From the NCBI RefSeq assembly GCF_024323335.1, contig NC_066581.1:436430238-436494237 (forward strand): a DNA stretch of 64,000 nt. The letters run 5' to 3'. Made by a program: the position numbers and the translations under genes. This DNA is from Lathyrus oleraceus. Lineage: Eukaryota > Streptophyta > Magnoliopsida > Fabales > Fabaceae. The notes under the pieces were generated by a model. It was not told where the DNA came from. It ran no database searches and worked only from the letters and a program-made list of their open reading frames with translations. Shown in pieces: positions 35,276-48,000 of the stretch. The first letter of the stretch is position 1. The number at the start of each line of letters is the position of its first letter.

Positions 35276-35390
35276 TTGCCAAATTCACCCACAAACATAA
35301 ACTTAGTTTTTGGAGTAGTAATGAGGATTACGCCAAATTCACCCACAAACATAAACTTAGTTTTTGGAGTAGTAACGAGGATTAGATATT
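35276..35390. repeat. Direct repeat, 55 bp x 2
   Basis: The block GCCAAATTCACCCACAAACA followed by a further 35 bases is repeated almost exactly. The frame 35213-35419 runs through it and is not considered a gene. Confidence 0.85.
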
Positions 35391-36048
35391 CATGTGAAAA
35401 AACTGTAATTCATCAATAATAACATAGTTTAAAAGAGAAAAATATCTAGCATCTCAACAAGAAACTACATTAATTTGCTAAATCTCAGTGACTGTCTTTA
35501 AATACTGTTTCATAAAACTCATGTAATACTATTGATCTTTATCAACCGAGGGTTCTCTTGGAAATAACAAAACTGCACCAAACCAATTTAACCAAGGAAG
35601 TTCATGATCACCAAATGAAGCACCAAATTGCAGAGAACAAAATCAGCAAAAGCACGCTCAGGCACAAGATCCTGCAGAAGAATGAAGGACTAGATTATTA
35701 AAAGAATATATCAAGTGAAAAATTCATATGAAGATAGCACACCACTTCTTCATTTCCTTTTGTTCTTGCTTTGTTTTGTCTAGTTAAAGATGCAGGGATC
35801 TAGAATCTAGCTTCTCTAAAGTGAGTCAAGTGAAAGAGCAATGGTTGTTATTTCAAAAAAAACATATGATTTGTTATGATATACTCACATTATCCGCTTT
35901 TAATTTGTTAATAATCAATGGTTGATAATGCACACTTTACACTTTAAAGTGAGTTGTTCACTTCAGAGGAGCTGGATCCATGGATGTAAGTGTAAAATTG
36001 GTTGGGGAGACTAGGAAACTAATGGTCAGTATATCTTACCCTCAATCA

Positions 36049-38224
36049 TCAACAATTGACACAAAGGATGAGCAACTTCCGACATCTGGCCCAAAATATA
36101 GTTCTGCAAAAGAAAGAATGAAAATTTAACATGTAACAATAAAGTAATAAGACACTAGTTTTTATATCTTTTGACATCTTAGCATCCTCAATTCGATCAA
36201 TATTATCGAGATCCTCACTACTAAGAAAAGATGGAACTACTCCTTTGAGCCAATCTTCAGTACACATAAGTGCTTCCACACTAGCCGATGTTAAAGAACT
36301 ACGATATGCATCAAGGATTCTTCCTCCGGTACTGAAAGCTGATTCAGAGGCTACACTGGATATCGGTATGGCTAAAACCTCTCTTGCAATGCTTGCAAGT
36401 ATTGGATATCGGCTTGAGTTCACCTTCCACCACTCTAGCACATCAAAATTTGGAGGACAGTTTTCTACTTCTTCTTGAATATACTTCTGTAATTCTGTCT
36501 CTGATGTGCTGCACTCATCTGATTGGTAGAATTCAACACAATGGTACGGATCATTAACTGCATTAAAACCACCTGATAGATTAACTGAACTACCTAGACG
36601 AGACACTGCCCTACTAGAGTATTCATCAAAAATAGACTTCAAATATGAACCCAACTTGGTTTTCAAATATTTTGCATCACTAGTATCATAAATCCTAGCT
36701 GCCATCCATACCACAAGCTTAAATTTACATCTAGGGTCTAATACCATTGCAATCAATAACAACATGTTAAGGTGGTCAGGTTTTCCCCAATATTTATTGT
36801 ACTTTTCCTTCATCTTTATAGCCATTGACCTTACCTTTTGATCTTCCGAATTACACATGTTCAGAATGCTTCTTCCAACACCAAAAACCTCAAGCATATA
36901 CATGTTGCTTGTCACATAAGAAGATCCTGAAATACGCTCTGTAGCTTTATGAAATATCTGTAGAAATGGAAGGATTAACTCAACATGCTCCCAATCTTCC
37001 GGTCTAGGCACTCCTTTGTCCTTACTCATTTCATTAAAATATTTCCGATCTCTGAATTCTAACTCTGTAAAGGTCTTATTATGTTTTAATGCACCCTTTA
37101 ACATTAGATATGTTGAGTTCCACCGAGTCTCACAATCTCTCCCAACATAACCTTTATATCCAATTGTTTCATGATCAATACATTTCTTAAATCTCTGAAA
37201 CCTCGAAGAAGTACGCCTCATATACCTCACCGCTGCACGAATTCTTACAATAGAATCATCAACTTCTTTCATCCCATCCTTTACAATAAGGTTTAATATA
37301 TGGGCACAACAACGTGTATGAAGATATTCTCCATTCAAAACTATGCCATTCTGAGAGTGAAGCCATCTTTTGAGATGTTGAATTCCAACGTCATTTGAAG
37401 ATGCATTGTCCACGATAACACTAAGCACACGATTTAGTTCCCAACCATTTAAGCACTTCTTAACTATTTTGGCCATAACCTCTCCTGTGTAGTCTGTGAC
37501 TTGAGTAAAATTCAAAATATTTTTTTGTAGCTTCCAATTGTTATCAATGTAATGCCCTGTGAGACACATGTAATTAGAGTCTTGGGTAGATGTCCATGTG
37601 TCTGTAGTGATACAAACTCGGCGATAATTTTGTGACAAAATAGTCTTCATCTTCGCTTTCTCCACGTCCCAATTCTTCAAAATATCACGTGCTAGTGTAT
37701 TTGTGTGATGGGAACTTAAATTTTGGTTGTAATCCATAAATGAACCTATGTAAATATGGATGCTCTACCTTTTGAAACGGAAGTTCCATGGCTACAAACA
37801 TTTTTGTCAAGTCCATTCGGCTAACTTCTTGGTCAAATTTGGGAGCCGAAGGAGATGAATTAACAATCACTTCCCTATTTTCCATTGAGCTTGAAGATGG
37901 TTCATGCATCGTCACATTCACCGCATTATCTGGATTATCACTACATCTTCTCAAATGAGCTAGCATAGCGCTTGTTCCACCATTATACTTGATTAAGGAG
38001 CCACAATGCTTGCATTTTGCTGACTTTGACATTTCTGTGTTCGACGACATTAGTGTAAAATGATTCCATGATTCTGACCGATTTTTACGCTTTTGAGGCA
38101 ACAAACCAGCATTATTAGAAACTGGAGGTGTAGAACCAATATGTTCTTCTGTCTCAAAGTCCATAACACTGTCATGACCATCCATATCGAAGTTACTAGA
38201 ATTTTGCTGAAAAGTTTTAAGCAT
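36049..38224 (-). pseudogene. hAT transposase with BED zinc finger, frameshifted
   Basis: Two overlapping minus frames make up one transposase. The N-terminal frame (37685-38224, 179 codons) has a BED zinc finger with C71, C74, H90 and C94. The C-terminal frame (36049-37737, 562 codons) has the RNase H-like core: D46 in CITTDTWTS, D110 in VIVDNASS, the CCAHILNLIVKDG block, and a C-terminal hAT dimerisation region (WWKV....YPILA..AR..L.IP.SSVASE.AFS.GGRI). The frame changes around 37690-37705, at the usually conserved PS.....LARDIL joint, by one extra base in the simplest reading. The last ~30 residues before the stop look unlike the family and may be intron or 3' UTR. Confidence 0.9.
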
Positions 38225-38347
38225 CCGTCCGATCTATAAGGAGAAGCTAGCTGCAAAAGCCATAAGATAAATTGTTATTCACTTATATTCTTACAATAAT
38301 CTTCTTTTGTTATGTAAATTAGAAGCAATTTCCAACATGGTTTTTTC

Positions 38348-38807
38348 CAACAATAAGTATTTTACTTTAAAAAGCTATATTAGGCCTCAGTTACTATAAT
38401 CCGAACATAAACATGGTATGTAAAAATGTCCTGATATGATTCATTATTAGTACAGGAAACAGGAAATGAAAAATGGCTATAGAAACATGATTCATTATTA
38501 CTTTAACATTAATTCATATCTTGCAGGCTATAGAAACAGGAAATGAAAAATGGCATGGTTCAATTAGTGGCATAATTTGTGCACCAATTGACAAAGTTTG
38601 GATTATATCAACAATCATGGGTATCATATACTATAAGTGTATAACATAATGTACTAATAATGTTAAAGTAGTATCATATACTATAAGTGTATAACAGAAT
38701 GTACTAATAATGAATCATATCAGGACATTTTTGCATACCATGTTTATGTTCGGATTATAGTAACTGAGGCCTAATATAGTTTTTTTAAAGTAAAATACTT
38801 ATTGTTG
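38348..38807. repeat. Long inverted repeat / foldback structure
   Basis: The left arm 38348-38453 and right arm 38701-38807 are near-perfect reverse complements over about 106 bases, from CAACAATAAGTATTTTAC to a shared GTACTAATAATGA end. The 247 bp spacer contains a duplicated GCTATAGAAACAGGAAATG block and a duplicated ATACTATAAGTGTATAACA block. No clear target duplication flanks it. It lies just upstream of the hAT transposase start. Confidence 0.92.
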
Positions 38808-38915
38808 TAAGATAAATTGAATTGAATTGTAGGAGGATTACAAGATTCTGAAGTTTCAGGATTTATCATTCTAACTCTACAGAATTTAAAATAAAAACAA
38901 ATTCTCAGAAGGATT

Positions 38916-39105
38916 AAGACTAGCATATATACAAACAATGATTTAAGACTTACATCCCTGCTATATTCAGGTAAAATATTGTGTGTGCTGGTTAGGAATG
39001 GTTTTCCTATCTAAGACTAGCATATATCCAATCAATTGAGACTTACAACCATGATATATTTTGATTAAATATTGTGTGCTGGTTAGGATTGGTTTTGCAA
39101 TTATG
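38916..39105. repeat. Tandem duplication, period about 97 bp
   Basis: AAGACTAGCATATAT starts at 38916 and again at 39013. Both copies continue to GTGCTGGTTAGGA.TGGTTTT. Confidence 0.85.
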
Positions 39106-39543
39106 TATGATTATCGCATCTTCAGGATTAGGGCAGTTTCAGGAAACACAGATTAAAAAAATCCTATCAAGACTAAAATTACTGGAACCGAACCATCATT
39201 TTCAGGAGAACACAAATCAACCAGTAGATTAAAATTCAAATAAAATCCTATCAAGACTAAAAGCAATTTTCAGATATTATTTCAATTCAAAGTGAAATTG
39301 AGAGCAGAAAAAACAGGTTACCTCAAAAAGAGTCGAGACAAGAGTTTCTACGAGCAAGATCCGAGTAGAGAAGGTGAAATCTGGTGAAATCGAAACGAGT
39401 TAAATCGAAACCCAGTGAAAATGGAACATATCGAAAATGAAATCGAGTGAAATTGAAATCAATTGAAATCGAAATCGATCAAAACAAATAGAAGGTGAAA
39501 TTGAATTGATATTGAGGTTGAATTGGAGAGAAGATAATTTAGG

Positions 39544-40043
39544 NNNNNNNNNNNNNNNNNNNNNNNNNNNNNNNNNNNNNNNNNNNNNNNNNNNNNNNNN
39601 NNNNNNNNNNNNNNNNNNNNNNNNNNNNNNNNNNNNNNNNNNNNNNNNNNNNNNNNNNNNNNNNNNNNNNNNNNNNNNNNNNNNNNNNNNNNNNNNNNNN
39701 NNNNNNNNNNNNNNNNNNNNNNNNNNNNNNNNNNNNNNNNNNNNNNNNNNNNNNNNNNNNNNNNNNNNNNNNNNNNNNNNNNNNNNNNNNNNNNNNNNNN
39801 NNNNNNNNNNNNNNNNNNNNNNNNNNNNNNNNNNNNNNNNNNNNNNNNNNNNNNNNNNNNNNNNNNNNNNNNNNNNNNNNNNNNNNNNNNNNNNNNNNNN
39901 NNNNNNNNNNNNNNNNNNNNNNNNNNNNNNNNNNNNNNNNNNNNNNNNNNNNNNNNNNNNNNNNNNNNNNNNNNNNNNNNNNNNNNNNNNNNNNNNNNNN
40001 NNNNNNNNNNNNNNNNNNNNNNNNNNNNNNNNNNNNNNNNNNN
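39544..40043. other. Assembly gap, exactly 500 N
   Basis: The round length suggests a scaffolding placeholder, not a measured distance. Translations across it are meaningless. Confidence 0.99.
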
Positions 40044-40940
40044 CAGAATCCTACCGACCTGTGGAGGACTGCTCAAGTACTTCAAGATTCGGCATATTCG
40101 ATTAATCAAAGTTCTAGGTTTTTATTCAATTATTATTATTATTATTTCTTTATTATTAAATAATCATGTTTGGTTTATTGTCAATTTGTTTCTGTTCATC
40201 TGTGTTTACATTATTTAACATGTCCGGCTAAACTACCGGTATCGGTATGTAAACAATTTAATTAGACGGGATTTAATGATAATCAGTGTAAACTTCTTTT
40301 CTCAAATAATATTTCTGGTTGTGGTTTTTAATTTGAATTTAATTAACTTTGTCACGAGAGTGAGAATCTATTTAATACGGTTTTGCCACGAGAGTGGGAA
40401 ATTAACTAAGGTTAGAACCAACAATCGTGAGAGCGTGAGGGTCGAACTGAATAGTAAAACCTAGGCATTGATTTTAAAAAAAGCGAGAGCACTTTAAAAG
40501 CAATTAGAACTTATCTATTTTCAAAAAGTATTTTTAATTTCAAATGGGACAGCAAGAGCGTACATTCTGACTTAAAAGTATAGTCCGAGTCAACAATCAC
40601 GAGAGTGTGAGATAAAGCCTTTTAAATGAATATTTTCTACTGAAAGGTATTTGGTAATTAAAATATACACTGGTGAGTTATCGAAACCCTGACGATTAAT
40701 GTGTTGCATACTGATATCCCTCCATTAATATTCTCTTAAAAACTTAATTTCCTTTAGATTTAATTTTTGTTCAACCAAACCTCTAAAAATCATCGCCTTA
40801 GCTAAACATAGTAACATCGATAGCATTAGTTTGACCATCGGTCCCTATGGATTCGATATCTTTTAAAACTAAACGACTAGACTGTGCACTTGTAGTCAAG
40901 CATCCGATCGATTATATTTTATATACAGTCATGAGACGTA
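40044..40940. other. Unassigned repeat-like noncoding sequence
   Basis: There is an ATT microsatellite near 40120-40160. Between 40345 and 40615 a GAGAG word in variants such as CACGAGAGTG, CGTGAGAGCG and CACGAGAGTGTGAG recurs about six times. The end (CCCTATGGATTCGATATC..GTGCACTTGTAG) resembles noncoding parts of some plant LTR elements, but I cannot name the family. Confidence 0.5.
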
Positions 40941-42458
40941 TCACTCATGGATGATATCTTGGTTCATGGATTCATACTTGTGAATGAATGGTTGAGTGTT
41001 CTCCAAAGAATGACTTAATTAATTAAAACTCTTCACTAACATTTGACTAACCATTAATTAACTTTTAATAATATTGCTTTATCTTCAAGTCATTTACTTA
41101 ATGCAATTTAAATTTCAGTATCTTTATCATTCATTGCCATTTACATTCCATGCAACTTGTTTATGTTTTAGTCATTTTCACTTTGCTCATTCGAGCCATA
41201 TCTTGTGATTGTATATATTTGCTTGCTTGTATTTGTTTTTGTTTATGGTCTTAGGACCTTGAAACATCTAATAACAACAAAATCTCTAAAAAACATCTTG
41301 GTGGACTGTGGGACTTGATCTGAACTTTTGGACTTAAAACTAGGAAATATTCCCTATGCTAAAGGACTTGGCCAATGCCACTACTTGAGACTGAGCTATC
41401 TTTGACAGTGCCTTTCATCTCATGTAAGTCTGAAGTGCCACTATGTTCATCTGTCACTTTGTCTTTGTTATTAATTGTTATGCTGATATTATTGTTTATG
41501 TTTGATGATTGTTTCTGTGAGTTTGTCAAAGGAATATTTCATCTGATGCATTTGAAGAATGCTAGCTATTGGAGTGCTTGCTTGGATATTATGGCTATCT
41601 TTATTTGATGCCTTGGTTATCATATAATTTCCAGGATTGCTTATGCTTGTTGCTTGCTAAAGTCCAAAGGGAAGTGGGTTTCTATATGACATTCTTGTTT
41701 GTTGGATTGCATCCCATTGGTCAGATCTTTTCAACTCTTAACTTTTAATTTCTGTCTAGGATAGTCTCCTCATCTCCTCCCACTTCTTTAATTTCAAAAT
41801 TTCTCCCTCTTTTCAAAAACCTTCTTTGTTTGTGTTTTCAACTTAGACATGTTTTAATGATTAGAATCTTTGGCCTTATGCCATTGAACTTTTTAAAAAA
41901 ATTTCTTAAATCAAACTTGTGAATGAACTTAACCATATTGACTTTAATTTCAAAAACACAAAAAAGAACTAACATCCCCATTCAAATATTTGGCATTTTG
42001 TTCCTTTTCATTTAAACGTTTGTTAAAATCAATTCACCAACTTCTTTAAAATTTTTACCACGAACTACGGGGTTTTGATCCCTCATTTTTATGTTGGTAC
42101 GTATGCATAAGACCGAAGATCTTGTCAAACACAAAAATATAATCAATGAATTCTTTTCTCATCTCCCCACTCTATATTTTTATCAAACATCATTTAGACC
42201 AAAAACATATGCACACAAAAAAGGGCTCCCTAGGAGTACGTAGGACACTTTGGGTGTTAACACCTTCCCTCTGTGTAACCAACCCCCTTACTTGTAATCT
42301 CTTGCATTTTATTAGTTTTGATTTAAAAACTTCTTATCCTTGGGTTTTGTTCGTACTTTTGCCATTTTCTTTTAGAAATAATAAAATCGGGGTGGCGACT
42401 CTGGTTTCATTAACGTCAAGTTAATCAATAGCTCGATGGTCATGAATTTACCGCTACA
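40941..42458 (+). repeat. Tat/Ogre-type LTR, 3' part, plus orientation
   Basis: It ends ..TTTACCGCTACA at 42458, just before a Tat-like PBS. Near 42225-42290 the sequence GGGCTCCCTAGGAGTACG..GGACACTTTGGGTG..AACACCTTCC is the conserved pre-PBS block of many legume Tat-type LTRs. The left boundary is uncertain because no TG end is found. Confidence 0.55.
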
Positions 42459-42467
42459 AAAATTAAG

Positions 42468-42485
42468 TGGTGACTCTATTGGGGA
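42468..42485 (+). promoter_or_regulatory. Diverged Tat/Ogre primer binding site
   Basis: TGGTGACTCTATTGGGGA matches the TGGCGACTCTGCTGGGGA form of Tat-lineage elements (tRNA-Arg type) at most positions. It marks a plus-strand element start, yet what follows is minus-strand. Confidence 0.6.
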
Positions 42486-43236
42486 AATATGGACTGTAAA
42501 GGGAACAAATTATCAACTCAACTGAGGAAAGACCCACCAACTCTACTGGGGATGATAAATTGCTCGGGGAGAAACTTATCAACCATGCTGAGGATGAACG
42601 GAGAACTGCTGTGGAGGCAAAGCTATCAAACCACTGCTCGAAAAAAACAATGCTTCACATATCCAGGCTAACCGTACATGAGATTGTTATTGACATTCCT
42701 TTTGAAATCAATTATTCTTAAATTAAATGCCTTATTATTTTAAGAAAAAGGATTGTTCATTGATTTATTTATTCCAAAATTATCATCATAAAATTCAATT
42801 TTAAAATAGAAACAAATAAGACTATAAAATGATTGAATAAAAGCCCAACTTTATTTAATAGAATGGTAGTCCGCAAATGGTGGGACTCCACGGATCTTTA
42901 AAAAGTTTGAAAATGGTAATTTACATAGAAAAGGTCTACATTGAATACAATGACCACTACTCTCCCTACCAACTTCAAAATCCATTGTGTTTGTCTTTGA
43001 TTGAGCATGATGAATCAGAACTAAATGACTGCTCAAAACTGCTTCAATGGTCAGGACCGGCCGAATGCAATTACTTGTCATAATCCCTAATTTTTTCCTA
43101 GATTGCCCCAAGGTGGGGTACTCAATCTACCAGGATAAATTTTTTATTTTATGTCTCTAACTTTTGCCTGGATCGCCTTTTCGGGTTTTCAATCCATCGA
43201 GACGCTCATTTTTGCCTAAGCCGCCCTTTCGGGTTT
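42486..43236 (-). other. 3' untranslated tail of Ogre-minus
   Basis: The reverse complement resembles 61506-62300, the tail after integrase in Ogre-plus, including the AAAACCCGAAAAGGCG repeat region (43140-43236) and CCCCAGTAGAGTTG words (near 42540). The join to the plus-strand LTR at about 42486 is abrupt. Confidence 0.65.
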
Positions 43237-46200
43237 TCAACTTAGTGAGATGTTCTTTTCTTTTCGGGCGAAGTATTTCTTGACTGCAACGGTGTTCACA
43301 GGACACGTGAACTCTTCACCATCCATAGTTGTAATAATCAAAGCATCTCTTAAAAAGGCTCTCTTAACAACACATGGGCCTTCATAATTAGGAGTCCATT
43401 TTCCTCTAGCATCAGGTTTGAAAGATAGAATCTTCTTAAGCACGAGGTCACATTCTCTGAACACACGAGGCTTGACCTTCTTATCAAAAGCTTTCTTCAG
43501 CCTTTGTTGATATAACTGGCCATGACACATGGCAATCAACCTTTTCTCTTCAATTAAGTTCAGCTGGTCATATCTAGTCTAACATCATTCTGCTTCTATC
43601 AACTTACCTTCTATCAAGACACTCAATGATGGGATCTCAACCTCTACGGGGAGCATAACTTCCATGCCATAAACAAGGGGGAAAGGGGTTTCCCCTATTG
43701 AAGTACGGATAGATGTACGGTAACTATTCATAGCAACTGGGAGCATCTCATGCCAATCTTTATACGTCACAACCATCTTCTGGATGATCTTCTTAATATT
43801 CTTGTTCGCAGCTTCAACAACCCCATTCATCTTGGACATGTAGGGAGAAGAATTATAATGTGCAATCTTGAAGTCTTTGAAAAGTGCCCCCACCATATTA
43901 TTATTCAAGTCCGATCCATTATCAATAATGATCTTACTTGGCACACCATAACGGCATATACTTTGATTCTTGATAAACCTTACAACAACTTGCTTGGTCA
44001 CATTTGCATATGATGCCGCTTCAACCCACTTTGTGAAGTAATCAATAGCCACAAAAATGAAATGATGTCCGTTTGATGCTTTGGGCTCAATCATGCCAAT
44101 CATATCAATTCCCTACATGGAGAAGGGCCATGGAGAGGAAATGACATTCAACTATGTCAGAGGAACATGAATCTTATATGCGTATATTTGACACTTGTGG
44201 AATTTCTTTACAAACTTGCAACAATCAGATTCCATTGTCAGCCAATAGTAATCTGCTCTCAACATCTTCTTTGCCATAGCATGTCCATTGGAATGAGTGC
44301 CAAAGGAACCTTCATGGACTTCAGTCATCAACAGACCTTCTTCGTGTCTATCCACGCATCTGAGCATAATCATATCGAAGTTTCTCTTGTAAAGCACCTC
44401 ACCATTCAGGTAGAAGTTACCAACTAATCTTCTCAAAGTCTTCTTATCTTTCAAAGATGCCCTAGACGGGTAAATCTGACTTTGGAGGAAACATTTGATA
44501 TCAAAATACCATGGTTTTTCATCTTTGATCTCTTCAACAACAATCACATGAGTTGTCATATCAAGACATATCATAGTCAAATTGGAAAATTCATTCCAAA
44601 ACTTCACCACAATCATTGAAGCCAGCATTGCAAGAGCATCTGCCATCCGATTTTCATCTCGAGGGATATGATGAAACTCAACCTTTGTAAAGAAAGTTGA
44701 TATCGTCCTCTCATAATATCTATATGGTATTAAACTGGGTTGATTCGTCTCCCACTCACCTTTGATTTGATTCACAACCAAAGTTGAATCTCCATAGACG
44801 TCAAGATATTTAATTCTAAGATCAATGGTTTCTTCAAGCCCCATAATACAAGCTTCATACTCAACCATATTGTTCGTACACTTGAAGGTCGATCTAGCTG
44901 TAAATGGAAAATGAGTTCTTTGAGGAGTAATAATCACTGCCCCAATGCCATTACCATAAAAATTAACAGCTCCGTCAAATACCATGCCCCAACGGGAACC
45001 GGGCTCTGGCCCTTCTTCAAGCAATGGTTCATCATAATCTTTCATCTTCAAGTACAAAATCTCTTAGTCAGGAAAATTATACTGGACTGACTGGTAATCT
45101 TCAATGGGTTGGTGAGCCAAATGGTCAGCCGAGACACTACCTTTAATAACCTTTTGAGATCAGTACTCAATTTCATACTCGGATAACAACATTTGCCAAT
45201 AGGCAATCCTTCTAGTTAAAGCAGGCTTCTCAAAGATGTACTTGATCGGATCCATTTTGGATATCAACCAAGTAGTATGATTCAACATATACTAGCGCAA
45301 ACGCTTAGCAACCCAAGCCAATGCACAAATGTCTTCTCAAGCATGGAATACCGAGTCTTACAATCGGTGAACTTATTACTGAGGTAGTAAATTGCATATT
45401 CTTTCTTCCCATATTCATCTTGCTGACCAAGCACACAACCCATACATTCTTCAAGCACAGTCAAATACATGATCAAAGGTCTTCCTTCAACAGGCGGAGA
45501 CAAAATTAGAGGCTCAAGCAAATATTCTTTGATACTGTCAAAAGCTTTTTGGCAATCTTCGATCCAATCACAAGACTGATCTTTCTGAAGGAGCTTGAAT
45601 ATAGGCGCACATGTGGCAGTCATATGCGATATAAATCTTGAGATTTAGTTCAAGTGGCCAAGAAAATCTATGACTTGCTTCTCAGTTTTGGGCGCAGGTA
45701 TCTCTTGTATAACTTTGACCTTGGTAGGATCAACTTCAATACCCTTCTCGCTGATAATAAAGCCCAACAACTTACCAGAACGAACACCAAAGTACATTTA
45801 TTGGGATTCAAGCGGAGTTTATACTTCCTCAAACACTGGCATAACTTCAACAAATGCTCAACATATTCTTCTTCATCACTAGATTTAGCAATCATATCAT
45901 CAATATAGACCTCAATCTCTTTTTGCATCATATCATGAAAAAGAGTGGGCATAGCTCTATGGTACGTTGCACCAGCATTTTTTAATCCTAAAGGAATCAC
46001 TCTATAACAGAATGTTCCCCGGGGTGTAATGAATGTGGTCTTCTCCATATCTTCGGGTGCCATCTTGATTTGATTATAACCAGAAAATCCATCCATAAAC
46101 GAAATGACTTTGAATTTAGTTGTATTGTCTACCAACATATCAATGTGTGTTAGAGGAAAATCATCTTTCTGACTGACTTTATTCAAATCTTTATAATCAA

Positions 46201-46603
46201 CACACATACGAACTTTTCCGTCTTTCTTAGGAATAGGCACAATATTGGCCACCCATTGTGGATACTCGGAGGTAACAAGGAAACCAACATCAATCTGCTT
46301 CTGCACCTCCTCCTTAATCTTCACTGCCATATCAGGATGAGTTCTTCTCAACTTTTGCTTGATCGACGAGCATTCTGGCTTCAAAGGCAATCTATGCTCC
46401 ACAATCGCAGAATCCAAACCAGGCATATCTTGATAGGACCAGGAAAACACATAAAAATACTCTCGAAGAAGATCAATCAACCCCTTCTTAGTTCCTGGAC
46501 ACAGTTGAGACCCAATCTTGACTTCCTTCACATCATCATAGGAACCCAAGTTGACTAATTCAATCTACTCTTCAAACGGTTGAATGGCTTTTTCCTCGTG
46601 CTC
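43237..46603 (-). pseudogene. pol: Ogre-minus pol: RT, RNase H, second RNase H, integrase
   Basis: In minus order: RT (45668-46549), with DPLxH-like HIDMLVDN, MDGFSGYNQIKMAPED and catalytic YIDDM; RT thumb/RNase H (45282-45623), with ATCAPIFKLLQKDQ; a second RNase H of archaeal type (44152-45057), with D in FDGAVN, E in VEYEACIMG, D in GDSTLVV and D in ADALA; integrase core (43585-44103), with D in AIDYFTKWVEA, D in IDNGSD and E in VVEAANKNIKK; and the integrase C-terminus (43237-43539), with LKKILSF.PDARGKWTPNYEGP. Stops or shifts separate each block (near 45065, 45290, 45640 and 44115). Two RNase H domains are characteristic of the Tat/Ogre lineage. It is inactive. Confidence 0.9.
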
Positions 46604-47173
46604 AAGCAAATGAGATAACTCATCAGATACTCCATCATCATTTTCTTCCTTGGCTTCAAACACAAGGAAATCAAAATTTAGAGAGGGAGTAGGATCATTA
46701 TATTCAATGGGTTTGAGAACCAACCTGCATAATGATTTGATATTTAGATTTTAGAGAAGTGGAGTACGAACAAATATTATGCAGATGGAAAGATTATTAT
46801 TTATTTATGTTTTTTTGTGATTGCCATTTTCAGAAAAAGAAAAAAGTAAAAACAAACATCCTACATGTGGGTGAATAAAATTGGATTTTATTGATGATAA
46901 TAAGGAAAATGCCCAACAATGTTTCACTTCTCCCTTAGGCATAGGAGAAGAATTTTTTATTAAAATAATAAAAACAAATTACTTCGAACGGTGCATAACA
47001 ACAGGAATATCAACAACGACCCAATTGTTGCAAGTCTGGTCGTGTGTTACAAAGTTGTCACAAACTTTATCTTCATCACTGTCTTCAATAATGGAAGTTG
47101 AGTGTTGATCATCCTTGTGAATGAACCCTCCACTGCAGAAAACTAGTTGTATAGTCTTGAAATTGGCGTTGAA
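46604..47173 (-). other. Ogre-minus region between protease and RT
   Basis: No conserved domain is seen. In Ogre elements an intron lies between protease and RT, and this interval is in the right place for it. I cannot confirm splice sites. Confidence 0.4.
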
Positions 47174-48000
47174 TGACCCTTGTTGAAATCCAAGCCCTGC
47201 TATGTCTTATTCTCAATGACTTCCACAACATGGCCCCATCTGTCGGTGCTACCAGCCTGTACAACCTCTTTGACATCCTTCATAGAAGACATGGGTGCCC
47301 CAGTCTTCTTCAGTTCATCAACAATAGACAAAGCTTGGAACATCGTTCCAACTTCCTCTTCAGCATCTACATAAGTAAAGGATGACAAATGGCTTACCAA
47401 TAATGCTTTTTCACCACCAACAGCGACAAGCTTTCCGTTCTTCACAAATTTTAACTTCTCGTGCAGAGTAGATGTCACAACGCCAGCTTTATGGATCCAA
47501 GGCCTTCCCAACAAACAACTATAGGTCGGGTGAATGTCCATTACTTGAAAAAGTAATTTGAAAATCACTCGGACCTATCTTTACCGGAAGGTCCACTTCT
47601 CCAATGACAACTTTTCGAGAATCATTAAACGCTTTAACAGCCACGCCGTTGTACCTCATCGGGGCGCCCTGATGAGAAATTCTTGCTAGAGTTGACTTCT
47701 GCAACACATACAACGATGAGCCAGTGTCAACCAACACATTGGACAAAGTGTCCTATTTGCAGTTCATTGAAATGTGAAGTGTCATGTTGTGATTCCTACC
47801 TTCCTCGGGATGTTCTTCATTATAAAAGCTCAGATTATTACAAGAAGTAATATTAGCAATAATATGGTCAAACTGATCCACAGTAACATCATGTTCCACG
47901 TAAGCTTATTCCAACACTCTCTGCAATGCTTTCCTATATACCTCAGAATTCATCAATAGAGAGAGCACTGAAATTTTTTATGGTGTTTAAAGCAGCTGCT
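47174..48000 (-). pseudogene. Ogre-minus aspartic protease region
   Basis: The minus frames 47519-47746 and 47200-47568 carry the protease signature LVDTGSSLYVLQKSTL and the downstream HPTYSCLLGRPWIH block of Tat-lineage proteases. Upstream, to about 48000, matching sequence for the preceding conserved stretch continues with stops near 47755 and 47905 and a frame change near 47540. The gag is missing. Confidence 0.8.

Larger units (their letters stand above)
34457..39543 (-). mobile_element. hAT-type DNA transposon, right end not seen
   Basis: A hAT transposase pseudogene (36049-38224) lies inside. The left edge is proposed at 34457 because TAGGGGTGTTCGTGG resembles many plant hAT terminal repeats, and the next 170 bases are packed with GGTTCAATT/AACCGGTTC/GGTTTAAAACC words typical of subterminal transposase sites. 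No inverted partner is found before the 500 N gap, so the right end may be in the gap. The right limit given is simply the gap edge. Confidence 0.55.

Noticed and set aside
39459..40109. About 200-codon frames across the N run
   Set aside because: Almost all residues are X from the 500 N gap.
42877..43111. Frames of 68 and 86 codons on opposite strands
   Set aside because: They fall in the 3' UTR of Ogre-minus, and Ogre-plus does not conserve them.
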